DNA from: a virus
IMG/VR virus record: IMGVR_UViG_3300028025_000093
Span: 24,650-88,649 of that record
Length of the DNA: 64,000 nucleotides
Strand: one strand, 5' to 3'
A program made the translations under genes and the position numbers. Shown one piece after another: positions 14,973-22,650 of this stretch (position 1 is the first letter of the stretch; each line of letters opens with the position of its first letter). The notes beneath the pieces are model-generated. The model had not been told where the DNA came from, ran no database searches, and saw only the letters and a program-made list of their open reading frames with translations.

Positions 14973-15239
14973 ATGATAGAATCTCCCTTTCACGCCACTG
15001 GTGGTTTACGCATACCCTATGAGGTAGCTGATGGTATTACTGTAACAGTATTGCAAGATCAGTTGGCTTATCTGTTACGAGAACAACGTTGGTTTGAAAC
15101 TCCAGCAGCAGATCGCTTCGCTCTGGAGGAAGAGTATGGATATAAGATGTGGGTGCATCCTGAGGATTATGCCAAGAATCGGGATGAACTAATTCCCGCT
15201 CTTAGGTTGATTATAGAATATTTTGGAGGTGTGGTATGA
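14973..15239 (+). CDS. phage protein, function unknown
   Basis: An 88-residue acidic protein (MIESPFHATGGLRIPYEVAD). TAGGAG lies before the ATG. Mostly helical after residue 20. No family recognised. Confidence 0.65.
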   Translation: MIESPFHATGGLRIPYEVADGITVTVLQDQLAYLLREQRWFETPAADRFALEEEYGYKMWVHPEDYAKNRDELIPALRLIIEYFGGVV

Positions 15240-15325
15240 TTATTGCTCTTTATCTGTTGGGATTGTTTTTGCTTGCTGCACTTGTTGGAGTACTTCTCAA
15301 TAAGTTGGTGCGTTCTTTGTTTTGA
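15236..15325 (+). CDS. 29-residue membrane peptide
   Basis: ATGA overlap with the previous gene. The sequence MIIALYLLGLFLLAALVGVL and a short basic tail form one transmembrane helix. Its stop codon overlaps the -35 box of promoter P6. Function unknown. Confidence 0.5.
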   Translation: MIIALYLLGLFLLAALVGVLLNKLVRSLF

Positions 15326-15350
15326 CTTTAATGAGTAGTTGGAGTATAAT
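15322..15350 (+). promoter_or_regulatory. sigma70-like promoter P6 (leaderless)
   Basis: -35 TTGACT (15322-15327), 17-bp spacer, -10 TATAAT (15345-15350). ATG 15357 lies six bases after the -10 box, as at the other promoters of this set. Confidence 0.82.
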
Positions 15351-15356
15351 TAGGGT

Positions 15357-15446
15357 ATGGACAATAGAATTCTTTATTGGATTATGCGTGGGATTGAGAT
15401 GATAACTTGCATACATATTATTGCAGGAATTTGGAGACACTGGTGA
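15357..15446 (+). CDS. 29-residue leaderless peptide
   Basis: The frame from the P6 ATG gives MDNRILYWIMRGIEMITCIH and a hydrophobic end (IIAGIWRHW). It stops in a GTGA overlap with the next start, so its main role may be translational coupling. It could also be a small membrane peptide. Confidence 0.5.
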   Translation: MDNRILYWIMRGIEMITCIHIIAGIWRHW

Positions 15447-15691
15447 GTACACTTAAAGAACAATTTGAGAAACGAGATGCGCACAAGCCTGCACCAAAGT
15501 GGGTATACGGAGATCGTGTAAGTGGTCGGATAGGTAAGATTCCTGTTGTGGGTCAGGTTATCCGTGAAAACTACGTTGAACCAGAAATGGTTCTGTGTCA
15601 TCTGGATCTACCAATAAAGATAGAAGAAGAGTATCGTTATGTTGTATACGTCCCTGCCAAGGGTATGAAGCGATTGAAGGAAATTGTATGA
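15443..15691 (+). CDS. small phage protein, function unknown
   Basis: An 82-residue protein from GTG 15443, starting with STLKEQFEKRDAHKPAPKW. The GTG overlaps the stop of the leaderless peptide and GGAGA lies upstream. An upstream in-frame ATG at 15407 is less likely because it would lie inside the peptide gene. It looks like a small beta barrel (WVYGDRVSGRIGKIPVVGQV). Confidence 0.6.
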   Translation: MSTLKEQFEKRDAHKPAPKWVYGDRVSGRIGKIPVVGQVIRENYVEPEMVLCHLDLPIKIEEEYRYVVYVPAKGMKRLKEIV

Positions 15692-16107
15692 CCGATGAAG
15701 AACGTGCGATTCGTCGTGATCTTTGGAAAGCCCAGTACGATGCTGATGTAGCTTCTACTAAATTACAAGTGTGCAAACTTCTTGAGGAAGATTTGTTAGA
15801 TGACGATGGTTACCCAACAGATGCTGCACTAAAGATTGTTGAGATTTGGCACTGGAGCGATCCCAAGGGTTGGTTTGAGTTCATTAACTCAATCTGGCAT
15901 CTACGTTCTTGGGGATGGTCTGAGGGTGAAGAACAGCACGACTGGGACAAGGATGAGCAAGTTTATCGTTATAACATCTCCACTGCTGGTTGGAGTGGTA
16001 ACGAAAGTATTATCAGTGCCATGCAAAGTAATGATGTGATGTGGCACACTACTTGGGTTCAATCTCGTAGAGGTGGACACTATATTTTTGAAGGTAAGGA
16101 ATTCTAA
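15688..16107 (+). CDS. phage protein, function unknown
   Basis: A 139-residue protein (MTDEERAIRRDLWKAQYDAD), start overlapping the previous TGA. Rich in Trp and acidic residues in the middle (IWHWSDPKGWFEF, IWHLRSWGWSEGEEQHDWD). It resembles small proteins of T4-group phages without known function. Confidence 0.65.
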   Translation: MTDEERAIRRDLWKAQYDADVASTKLQVCKLLEEDLLDDDGYPTDAALKIVEIWHWSDPKGWFEFINSIWHLRSWGWSEGEEQHDWDKDEQVYRYNISTAGWSGNESIISAMQSNDVMWHTTWVQSRRGGHYIFEGKEF

Positions 16108-16985
16108 TGAAAATCGCACTATGTTCTGACGTCCATCTTGAGTTTGGAATGACAGATAAAATTAAAAACCCAGGAGGAGTAGATGTTCTCATTCTTAGTG
16201 GTGACATTCTTGTTGTTCGCGATCTTATGGATTATGATCCATATGGGATTGTGGACTTTGGCAAGTCTACTCGTTATCATGAGTTTTTTGCTGATTGCGT
16301 TCGTGAGTTTCCTCATGTTGTATATGTTGCTGGTAATCATGAGCACTATCATGGTGATTTTAAGTACACTATTTCTGATCTAAAGAAACGTCTTGCGTAT
16401 CTTAAAAATGTTCACGTCTTGGATAAAGAAACCTTTGAACTAGATGATGTGATGTTTGTTGGTGGAACTCTATGGACTGATATGAACAAAGAAGATCCAA
16501 TGACTCTTCATGCCATCTCTCGTATGATGAACGACTTCCGCTGCGTGGAAAATAGTAATCGAGTTGTCAACTACAAAACCTTTGATGACAACGAGAATCC
16601 TGATAAGCCAACTTTCCGTACTCGCCCTGCAAGATTCTGTCCCGAGGATGCCGTTGAAGACCACAAGAAAATGTTGGACTATATCCGCATCGTTTATGAG
16701 GATATGCCACCTTGGAAGCAAATGGTAGTTGTTGGGCATCATACTCCATCACACTTCTCTTGCCATCCCAAGTATAAAGATGATCAATTGATGAATGGTG
16801 GGTATCATAGCGATCTATCTGAGTTTATCCTTGATCGTCCAGGAATTAAACTTTGGACTCATGGTCATACTCATGAGGTGTTTGATTACACCATTGGTGA
16901 TACTCGTGTTGTTTGCAATCCACGTGGTTATATCGGATATGAAACACTTGCGGATAACTTTGAATTGAAAGTAATTGAACTATGA
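16107..16985 (+). CDS. calcineurin-like metallophosphoesterase
   Basis: A 292-residue enzyme with the full set of metal-binding motifs: D8-x-H10 in CSDVHLEFG, GDILV, GNHEHYHG, VVGHHTPS and the final GHTHEVFDY. This predicts a two-metal phosphodiesterase or phosphatase. Possible substrates include DNA ends, cyclic nucleotides and diadenosine compounds; nothing here decides. It overlaps both neighbours by one or a few bases. Confidence 0.9.
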   Translation: MKIALCSDVHLEFGMTDKIKNPGGVDVLILSGDILVVRDLMDYDPYGIVDFGKSTRYHEFFADCVREFPHVVYVAGNHEHYHGDFKYTISDLKKRLAYLKNVHVLDKETFELDDVMFVGGTLWTDMNKEDPMTLHAISRMMNDFRCVENSNRVVNYKTFDDNENPDKPTFRTRPARFCPEDAVEDHKKMLDYIRIVYEDMPPWKQMVVVGHHTPSHFSCHPKYKDDQLMNGGYHSDLSEFILDRPGIKLWTHGHTHEVFDYTIGDTRVVCNPRGYIGYETLADNFELKVIEL

Positions 16986-17179
16986 GTAAAACAAATTGGG
17001 TAATTGAAGTACAAGAGGATCCCGAAACTGGAGATAAGATTCTGGAATTCCCAGACGATCTTATGAGTAGTGCAGGATGGAAAGAGGGAGATGTCCTTGA
17101 GTGGATTGATAATAAAGATGGTAGTTGGTTACTAAGGAAAAAAGATGATAACACAGAACAAGATGCAACAAGCAGTTGA
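16982..17179 (+). CDS. AbrB/MazE-like small protein
   Basis: A 65-residue protein. Residues 1-55 (WVIEVQEDPETGDKILEFPD, then GWKEGDVLEW) resemble the swapped-hairpin AbrB fold used by transcription regulators and antitoxins. A regulatory role is possible, but no toxin gene is adjacent. Confidence 0.6.
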   Translation: MSKTNWVIEVQEDPETGDKILEFPDDLMSSAGWKEGDVLEWIDNKDGSWLLRKKDDNTEQDATSS

Positions 17180-17324
17180 GGACATTCAAAACAAAATCTG
17201 TCCGAACGAGATGGAAGAAGCAGTGGTATTTTTGTTCACGGAAATCACTAAACTGAAACACGAGAATGAAAATCTAAAAGAAACTATTAAACAATTGAAC
17301 TGGTCACTACAGGAGCACGACTAA
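17145..17324 (+). CDS. 59-residue coiled-coil protein
   Basis: The protein (MITQNKMQQAVEDIQNKICP) ends in a clear heptad pattern (TEITKLKHENENLKETIKQL). It overlaps the AbrB-like gene by 35 bases and ends TAATG with the next start. Function unknown. Confidence 0.6.
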   Translation: MITQNKMQQAVEDIQNKICPNEMEEAVVFLFTEITKLKHENENLKETIKQLNWSLQEHD

Positions 17325-17617
17325 TGCCAAAATTTACTTTTATTTGCGAAGATGATCCAATGCCTTTTAGCGAAAGCATTGTGACAAAACGAACTGTTGA
17401 GTTTGATGCCGTACACATCAATGATGTTGTATCAGAATTTGAATTATTTCTACGTGGTGCTGGATTTAATCCTCACGGCACGTTGGATTTTATTCCAGAT
17501 GATGAATATTACGGTGAAGGTCCAGAGTGGAACACTGAAGAGTTCTATACCCCACAACCAGAAGATGTTCCTTCAACAAAATCTTCATACTATTTTGATA
17601 CGGAGCGAAACAAATGA
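17324..17617 (+). CDS. conserved phage protein, function unknown
   Basis: A 97-residue acidic protein (MPKFTFICEDDPMPFSESIV). FLRGAGFNPHGTLDF is a stretch typical of a small family in T4-group phages. No function is known. Translationally coupled to both neighbours. Confidence 0.7.
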   Translation: MPKFTFICEDDPMPFSESIVTKRTVEFDAVHINDVVSEFELFLRGAGFNPHGTLDFIPDDEYYGEGPEWNTEEFYTPQPEDVPSTKSSYYFDTERNK

Positions 17618-17988
17618 GCAAAGTTTTCACTGATGTTGCAGTTTTCCTGAAGGCATGTGGTCAAGATTATCCAGTTACGCCAAGTCCACAGAATGAATTG
17701 TCAAAATTGTACTTAAAACTCATCCACGAAGAGTATAATGAGTTCAAAGAAGCACTGGTAGATGACGATGATGCTGAACAACTTGATGCTTGCTTTGATA
17801 TGATGTGGGTTATCATTGGATATATGAAATCTCGTGGTTGGGATTGTGAAAATTCGTGGGATGAAGGTGCCATGAGCAATCTTGCAAAGATTGATGATGC
17901 CACTGGCAAGGTAATTCGTCGTGAAGACGGTAAAATCCTCAAACCAGAGGGTTGGAAGCCACCTAATTTTGCTAAATTCGTGAAATGA
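17614..17988 (+). CDS. MazG-like NTP pyrophosphohydrolase
   Basis: A 124-residue all-alpha pyrophosphatase. HEEYNEFKEAL and QLDACFDMMWVIIGYM give the acidic EExxE and ExxD-like metal sites of the MazG/MazG-like superfamily. Expected reaction: NTP or dNTP to NMP plus pyrophosphate; phage members may cleanse modified nucleotides or alter alarmone levels. The C-terminal part (DDATGKVIRREDGKILKPEGW) is the usual tail of phage members. Confidence 0.78.
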   Translation: MSKVFTDVAVFLKACGQDYPVTPSPQNELSKLYLKLIHEEYNEFKEALVDDDDAEQLDACFDMMWVIIGYMKSRGWDCENSWDEGAMSNLAKIDDATGKVIRREDGKILKPEGWKPPNFAKFVK

Positions 17989-17989
17989 C

Positions 17990-18018
17990 TTGACCTTAAT
18001 TCAATTTTGGGGTATAAT
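17990..18018 (+). promoter_or_regulatory. sigma70-like promoter P5 (leaderless)
   Basis: -35 TTGACC (17990-17995), 17-bp spacer, -10 TATAAT (18013-18018). ATG 18025 follows after six bases. No ribosome binding site exists between promoter and ATG. Confidence 0.85.
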
Positions 18019-18024
18019 TATATT

Positions 18025-18531
18025 ATGATTACACTATACTTAGACATGGATGGCGTGCTTTGCAACTTTGACAAGGCATATCGGGTATATGACCCACAAA
18101 AAGAAGACCGAAAGAAATTTCGATCCGCTGTTTTAGAATATTGCATCTTTGAAGACCTTGAATTTATGCCTGATACTCAAGAACTGCTTAATTATGTGAG
18201 CAAACTTGATGACATTACCATTCAAATTCTTACTTCAATGGGTACTTTCGATGCTCAGCAAGGTATGGCAGCGAAAATTCAAAAACAAAAGTGGTTAGAC
18301 AAGTGGAATATTCCTTACAAAGCAAATTTTGTGCGTTGCAAGGAAGAAAAGGCTCAATACGCAACTGAAAATACTATTTTGGTAGATGATTCAATTGGTT
18401 GCATCACTCCATTTAATGCTAAAGGTGGTCACGGTATACTTCATACTCGATCTTCTGACTCAATACAACAAATTCACAATGTGATTCGTGGAATTAAAGG
18501 GTTGAATGCCCTACGAGGTGCTTATGCTTGA
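18025..18531 (+). CDS. HAD-family 5'(3')-deoxyribonucleotidase
   Basis: A 168-residue HAD phosphatase of the NT5C type. The opening MITLYLDMDGVLCNFD holds the nucleophile D7 and acid/base D9; ILTSMG is motif II; the C-terminal NTILVDDS supplies the metal-binding aspartates. Expected reaction: removal of phosphate from (deoxy)nucleoside monophosphates. The start at 18025 is fixed by the leaderless promoter; the six codons upstream lie in the promoter. Confidence 0.85.
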   Translation: MITLYLDMDGVLCNFDKAYRVYDPQKEDRKKFRSAVLEYCIFEDLEFMPDTQELLNYVSKLDDITIQILTSMGTFDAQQGMAAKIQKQKWLDKWNIPYKANFVRCKEEKAQYATENTILVDDSIGCITPFNAKGGHGILHTRSSDSIQQIHNVIRGIKGLNALRGAYA

Positions 18532-18808
18532 TATTTTTGAACCAACTTTAAGATGGATACGTGATGACTGGAATAGTAATAAGTTTCGCTTTATTATTGA
18601 GTTGCTGGCTTGGGCTATTAGTATTGGTTGTGCGATCGCCATGGCACTCACTGTTCCAACTCCACCATTACTTATTCTGTATCCTGTCTGGATTACTGGT
18701 TGTGCTATGTATGCTTGGGCTGCTTATACTAGGAAATCGGTTGGGATGCTTGCTAACTACCTATTGCTTGTAACTATTGATATTATTGGTTTGGTTCGAA
18801 TGCTATGA
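18524..18808 (+). CDS. small membrane protein
   Basis: A 94-residue protein with about three membrane segments (FIIELLAWAISIGCAIAMAL, LLILYPVWITGCAMYAWAA, YLLLVTIDIIGLVRML) and a charged N-terminus. ATG 18524 is preferred to ATG 18506 because GAGGT lies before it. Similar membrane proteins occur in T4-group phages; function unknown. Confidence 0.68.
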   Translation: MLDIFEPTLRWIRDDWNSNKFRFIIELLAWAISIGCAIAMALTVPTPPLLILYPVWITGCAMYAWAAYTRKSVGMLANYLLLVTIDIIGLVRML

Positions 18809-19416
18809 ATATATTTTATCTTCACGAAGATACTAAAGAATGCGCAAAGCAACATCTTGATAAGCATGTTGTTAAGATGATTCTAGAATACGCACAACTT
18901 TTATCTACTGCTCATCGTCTTCTTGATGGATATGAGTATGTAGGAAAGTCTATTTCTGGTCGCAAAGCCATGCGATGGAAATTAGATGATGCTCGTGAAG
19001 ATAATTTGTATATGGCTTCACATATGAACCATCCATCTGGTATCTGGTGTCGTCAGTCATTAGATAATTATTGGTGGCTGTATAATCTTTGGCGAGATCT
19101 AATGAAAGAGTATACATTTCGTTATGGAAACCATCATGTTGCTGAAAGATTAATTCCATTTCTTTCCAATCCACCAACAAATATTCCAGTTGATATTGCT
19201 AAACCAATGCCTCAGTGTATGCCTGAACCATATAAAGTTCCTGGAGATTCCATTCGAGCATATCACAATTATTATATCGGAGATAAACAAAGATTTGCTG
19301 TTTGGACGAATCGTGAAATTCCAGAATGGTATGTAAAAGCGTACCTAGAACAAAATTATAAACCTGTTTACGTCGCAGAGCAAAATAAAGTTCGATTCAA
19401 GATGATTCCAGCATAA
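18805..19416 (+). CDS. conserved myovirus protein, function unknown
   Basis: A 203-residue protein (MNIFYLHEDTKECAKQHLDK). DKHVVKMILEYAQLLSTAHR and the later HPSGIWCRQSLDNYWWLY are highly characteristic of a protein found in many T4-group phages and usually left without function. The conserved His, Lys and Asp residues at the front suggest an enzyme. It may be distantly related to small DNA glycosylases such as endonuclease V; I cannot confirm this. Confidence 0.8.
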   Translation: MNIFYLHEDTKECAKQHLDKHVVKMILEYAQLLSTAHRLLDGYEYVGKSISGRKAMRWKLDDAREDNLYMASHMNHPSGIWCRQSLDNYWWLYNLWRDLMKEYTFRYGNHHVAERLIPFLSNPPTNIPVDIAKPMPQCMPEPYKVPGDSIRAYHNYYIGDKQRFAVWTNREIPEWYVKAYLEQNYKPVYVAEQNKVRFKMIPA

Positions 19417-19419
19417 ATA
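19412..19419 (+). promoter_or_regulatory. possible late promoter box CATAAATA
   Basis: CATAAATA overlaps the stop of the previous gene and lies 18 bases before the gene at 19438, the front of the PhoH-endolysin operon. It resembles the T4 late box. Confidence 0.4.
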
Positions 19420-19437
19420 CTAATGTAAGGAGTTATA

Positions 19438-19680
19438 ATGCCAACATACGAATTTAGAAACAAAGAAACAGGTGATGTGACTGAACATATTATGCGCATT
19501 TCTGAAAGGGATCAATTCATTTTAGACAATCCACATTTAGAACAAACTATTACCATAGCTCCAGCTTTTGCAGGAGATCACATTAATCTCAAACGAGACA
19601 CAGGCTTTAAAGAAGTATTGCAAAAAATCAATGAGCGTAATCCGCACAATGATTTAAGTAAAACTTCTTCACAATTATAA
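19438..19680 (+). CDS. FmdB-like protein without cysteines
   Basis: An 80-residue protein. The start MPTYEFRNKETGDVTEHIMR matches the FmdB family (usually MPTYEYRC.C), but the zinc-ribbon cysteines are missing. Phage relatives of T4 type also show this Cys-less form. AAGGAG precedes the ATG. Function unknown; it is always near phoH in some related phages, which is recollection and not checked. Confidence 0.68.
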   Translation: MPTYEFRNKETGDVTEHIMRISERDQFILDNPHLEQTITIAPAFAGDHINLKRDTGFKEVLQKINERNPHNDLSKTSSQL

Positions 19681-19691
19681 TAAAGGTAACC

Positions 19692-20462
19692 ATGGCTCGA
19701 GTACCAGCAAAATCCAGACAACCAGATAATGTTCAAAGTGAAACTACCCCAAGAAAATCAGCAGCAACAGGATCCCATCTTAAATTACGTTTAGATGATT
19801 TAAAAACTTTTGATCCACTGACAGACAATCAAAGAATATTCTTTGAAGCGTATAAACGTGGTGACTACTTTGTAGCATTGCACGGAGTGGCAGGTACTGG
19901 TAAAACATTTATTGCTCTATATAAAGCAATTGAAGAAGTGATGGATAAATCAAATCCATTCAATAAAATTATTGTGGTACGTTCAGCAGTACAATCTCGC
20001 GAGATTGGTCATCTTCCAGGTGACGTGAACGAAAAGATGGAAATCTTCCAACAACCTTATCGTCAAATTTGCGAAACTCTTTTTGGTCGCAAAGATGCGT
20101 GGGATCGTTTAGAAGAACAGCATCATATTGAGTTTATTTCTACATCATTCATTCGTGGTATGTCATTCGATGACGCAATTATTATTGTTGATGAGATGCA
20201 GAACTTAACCTTTGAAGAGATTGACACAGTTATGACTCGTGTTGGTTATCGTTCAAAGATTATCTGGTGTGGCGATTATCGTCAGACCGACTTGAATAAA
20301 AAGAAAAACGACATGTCTGGAATCTTGAAATTCTTTGACATTGCTATGCATATGAGTTCATTCACTAAGGTTGAATTCACTCCCGACGATATTGTTCGTT
20401 CTTCTCTTGTTAAAGAATATATTTTAGCCAAACTTAAAATAGAAGATCAGGAAACAAAATGA
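19692..20462 (+). CDS. phoH: PhoH-like ATPase
   Basis: A 256-residue P-loop ATPase of the PhoH family, frequent in phages of aquatic bacteria. Walker A GVAGTGKT at 65-72, IIVVRSAVQSREIGHLPGD with the PhoH-specific loop, Walker B IIIVDEMQN at 163-171 and the GDYRQTDL motif near 205 are all present. The first 35 residues are polar and probably disordered. PhoH proteins are predicted RNA-acting ATPases or helicases; the role in phage infection is unknown. Confidence 0.93.
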   Translation: MARVPAKSRQPDNVQSETTPRKSAATGSHLKLRLDDLKTFDPLTDNQRIFFEAYKRGDYFVALHGVAGTGKTFIALYKAIEEVMDKSNPFNKIIVVRSAVQSREIGHLPGDVNEKMEIFQQPYRQICETLFGRKDAWDRLEEQHHIEFISTSFIRGMSFDDAIIIVDEMQNLTFEEIDTVMTRVGYRSKIIWCGDYRQTDLNKKKNDMSGILKFFDIAMHMSSFTKVEFTPDDIVRSSLVKEYILAKLKIEDQETK

Positions 20463-21079
20463 TTACAGCAGAACAATTTAAAAAGTTATTCCCAAGAGCA
20501 CAAGACCATCAGGGATGGGCTGACTCTATGAATGCAGTTTTCCCAACATATGACATTAATACTCCACATCGTGTTGCAGCATTCCTTGCTCAATGTGGTC
20601 ATGAGTCTGGTGGTTGGACTACCTTTGAAGAAAACCTAAACTACTCTGCAAAGGGTTTAAATGGTATCTTTAAAAAGTATTTCCCTACACTTGAATCAGC
20701 TCAACCATATGAACGCAAACCAGAAATGATTGCCAATAAGGTTTATGGTGGTCGTATGGGTAATGGTCCAGAATCATCTGGCGATGGTTGGAAGTATCGT
20801 GGACGTGGTCCAATTCAACTTACTGGTAAATCAAACTATATGGCATTTGCCAAAGAAATGTTTGATGACTGGGAAAATCTATTCAACAATCCAGATTGGG
20901 TTACTGCAGATCGTGACTTTGCTCTTATGTCTGCAATTTGGTTCTGGAATAAAAATGGTTTGAATCGTTACGCAGATCAGGGCGATATTAAAACTATGAC
21001 TCGTATTATCAATGGTGGTTACATTGGTCTTGAAGATCGTATTCACCACTACGAGGAAGCAATTCACTTACTTACATAA
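20459..21079 (+). CDS. GH19 chitinase-like endolysin
   Basis: A 206-residue glycoside hydrolase family 19 enzyme. AAFLAQCGHESGGWTTFEENLNY holds the first catalytic Glu; the WKYRGRGPIQLTGKSNY motif and the WFWNKNGLN stretch are typical of phage GH19 lysozymes. It cleaves peptidoglycan glycan strands at the end of infection. There is no signal sequence, so release depends on a holin such as the one at 30970-31299. It overlaps phoH by 4 bases. Confidence 0.92.
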   Translation: MITAEQFKKLFPRAQDHQGWADSMNAVFPTYDINTPHRVAAFLAQCGHESGGWTTFEENLNYSAKGLNGIFKKYFPTLESAQPYERKPEMIANKVYGGRMGNGPESSGDGWKYRGRGPIQLTGKSNYMAFAKEMFDDWENLFNNPDWVTADRDFALMSAIWFWNKNGLNRYADQGDIKTMTRIINGGYIGLEDRIHHYEEAIHLLT

Positions 21080-21732
21080 TGAAAACATTTATACATCATG
21101 ATCTACCCAAACTTGTACGTGACACCAAACCCAATGGTACCAGAGTCTACAAGACACCATCGGGTTCAGCCTATCCAAGCGTCACCACAGTTACAGGCTT
21201 ACACTCAGCAAAAGGAATCGCAGAGTGGCGGAAGCGAGTTGGCGAAGCAGAAGCCAACCGCATCTCCGCAAAAGCCAGTTCAAGGGGAACACGGATTCAC
21301 CAGTACTGTGAAGACTACCTACGAGGAAACATATTCGAAGCAGATATGTTTGACCTCCAAATGTTTAACTCAATCAAACCCTTGCTCGACCAAGTTGACA
21401 ACATTCACTGTTTGGAAGATGCGTTATATTCTGACCACTTACAAGTCGCTGGAACAGTGGACTGCATCGCAGAGTTCCAAGGTAAACTTAGTGTCATAGA
21501 TTTTAAAACATCTAGCAAGCCAAAAGATCGTGATGATATTCACAATTACTTTATGCAGACTGCAGCTTATGCTGTTGCATTTGAAGAACTGACAGGTATC
21601 CCTATTGGCAGACTTGTAATCATTATGGCAGTAGACAATGATGATCCTCGTTGGTTTATTGAAAAGCGAGACAATTGGATTGGTGGATTTAAAAAGCTAA
21701 GATTGGATTACAAAAATAAATTTGCTTTATAA
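21079..21732 (+). CDS. PD-(D/E)XK exonuclease
   Basis: A 217-residue nuclease with RecB/Cas4-like motifs: SSRGTRIHQYCEDYL, the catalytic AGTVDCIAEFQGKLSVIDFKTSSK (residues about 132-155, D...DxK pattern) and the QTAAYAVAFEE motif. T4-group phages of water bacteria often have this exonuclease. Likely role: DNA degradation or recombination. It overlaps the endolysin gene by one base. Confidence 0.88.
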   Translation: MKTFIHHDLPKLVRDTKPNGTRVYKTPSGSAYPSVTTVTGLHSAKGIAEWRKRVGEAEANRISAKASSRGTRIHQYCEDYLRGNIFEADMFDLQMFNSIKPLLDQVDNIHCLEDALYSDHLQVAGTVDCIAEFQGKLSVIDFKTSSKPKDRDDIHNYFMQTAAYAVAFEELTGIPIGRLVIIMAVDNDDPRWFIEKRDNWIGGFKKLRLDYKNKFAL

Positions 21733-21750
21733 ACATATATAAAGTATAAT
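21722..21750 (+). promoter_or_regulatory. sigma70-like promoter for tmRNA
   Basis: TTGCTT (21722-21727), 17-bp spacer and TATAAT (21745-21750). The predicted start, near 21757, coincides with the beginning of the tmRNA acceptor piece. The -35 box lies within the last codons of the exonuclease gene. Confidence 0.72.
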
Positions 21751-21756
21751 TAAGGT

Positions 21757-22075
21757 TATTGCTGTATGAAGCAAAGAGAAAAGTGTTCTGGACGAGGGTT
21801 CGATTCCCTCCACCTCCACCAAAAGTATATTGACAAACCAGATTAAGTTCAGGTAGCAAACACGAAAGTGGCAATATACTTCTGATGGGGGTGACTAGGT
21901 TTCGACAGGGCAACAAGTAAACAAGTGGACAGCACGGGAATGTGAAACCCGTAGGATTGGGGAAACTCGGTCGAAGAAGCAAAAAACGTAAATGCAAACG
22001 ACGCACAGTTCGCTTTAGCAGCCTAAACACTGCTTAGGGTTTCGATAGGTTTCCTCGTAACAGAATAACCTATCA
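21757..22075 (+). ncRNA. ssrA: circularly permuted (two-piece) tmRNA
   Basis: The acceptor piece comes first: T arm GAGGG-TTCGATT-CCCTC, acceptor strand CACCTCC, A and encoded CCA ending at 21821. An intervening segment follows, closed by a perfect 10-bp inverted repeat (21823-21832 with 21872-21881). The coding piece starts with GGGGGTG (21887-21893), which pairs with CACCTCC, then GACTAGGTTTCGACAGGG. CAGGGCA (21906-21912) pairs with TGTTCTG (21784-21790) to rebuild helix P2. The tag frame starts at resume codon GCA 21979: A-KNVNANDAQFALAA-stop (22024-22026). The 3' region has an 8-bp hairpin (22044-22051 with 22067-22074). Exact mature ends are inferred. Confidence 0.93.
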
Positions 22076-22091
22076 CTAATTTAAGGATATT

Positions 22092-22370
22092 ATGCAAATT
22101 ACACCATTGAAAAATAAAGTTCTTGTTGCTGAAAACAAGACAGAACATAAAAGTGAATCAGGTATTATTTTGGATGGAGTGAATTCAGTTGCCGTGTCAA
22201 AGACAGCTACTGTGTTGGCTATTGGTCCAGATGTAGTTGATGTTGTAGTTGGAGATGTTGTTTATCTAGAATGGCCAAAGGGTCAGATTGTTAAGATAGG
22301 TGATGCTCAACGTGTTATCATTGAAGATAAATATATTGTAGCAGTTTTAGAAAAGGATACTACTAAATGA
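22092..22370 (+). CDS. GroES-like co-chaperonin
   Basis: A 92-residue protein with the GroES fold: QITPLKNKVLVAENKTEHKSESGIILDG includes the mobile loop with its hydrophobic IIL tripeptide that binds GroEL, followed by GDVVYLEW and the final strand YIVAVLE. It is the likely counterpart of T4 gp31, which redirects host GroEL to fold the phage capsid protein. No GroEL is encoded in this window. AAGGA precedes the ATG. Confidence 0.88.
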   Translation: MQITPLKNKVLVAENKTEHKSESGIILDGVNSVAVSKTATVLAIGPDVVDVVVGDVVYLEWPKGQIVKIGDAQRVIIEDKYIVAVLEKDTTK

Positions 22371-22573
22371 AGAAATTTTTAATTGCACTAAACTTAGTCA
22401 TCTGGTCATTCGTTGGATTTCAAGTTAGTTCATATGCAGCTGAACCAGCAAAGAAAGATGTTCCAGCAGTACAGAATGATAATTGCGTGAAGAAAGACAA
22501 GAATGGTAAGTGTCCTGCACTACCAAATTCACCAAAGCCTACTCCTAAGAAAAAAGTAGAAGATAAGAAGTAA
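22367..22573 (+). CDS. small exported protein
   Basis: A 68-residue protein with a typical signal peptide (MKKFLIALNLVIWSFVGFQV, cleavage after SSYAA) and a mature part of about 43 residues rich in Lys and Pro with two cysteines (DNCVKKDKNGKCPALP). ATGA overlap with the GroES gene. It may act in the periplasm; function unknown. Confidence 0.65.
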   Translation: MKKFLIALNLVIWSFVGFQVSSYAAEPAKKDVPAVQNDNCVKKDKNGKCPALPNSPKPTPKKKVEDKK

Positions 22574-22574
22574 G

Positions 22575-22581
22575 CTAAATA
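22575..22581 (+). promoter_or_regulatory. possible late promoter box CTAAATA
   Basis: CTAAATA just after the stop of the exported protein and 70 bases before the gene at 22651. A short terminator-like hairpin lies between them. Confidence 0.4.
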
Positions 22582-22590
22582 GTATACACG

Positions 22591-22608
22591 AGGGTTGAGA
22601 GAACCCTT
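22591..22608 (+). terminator. weak terminator-like hairpin
   Basis: AGGGTT (22591-22596) pairs with AACCCT (22602-22607) around GAGAG. An alternative pairing, GAGAG with CTCTC (22614-22618), ends near TTTT. The two structures exclude each other, like an attenuator, though this may be chance. Confidence 0.4.
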
Positions 22609-22650
22609 TAAAACTCTCATTTTACACACAACACAGAAAGGTATTACAAT

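Noticed and set aside
21781-21821. Isolated tRNA-like T arm with CCA
   Set aside because: No D arm or anticodon stem precedes it. It is the acceptor piece of the permuted tmRNA.
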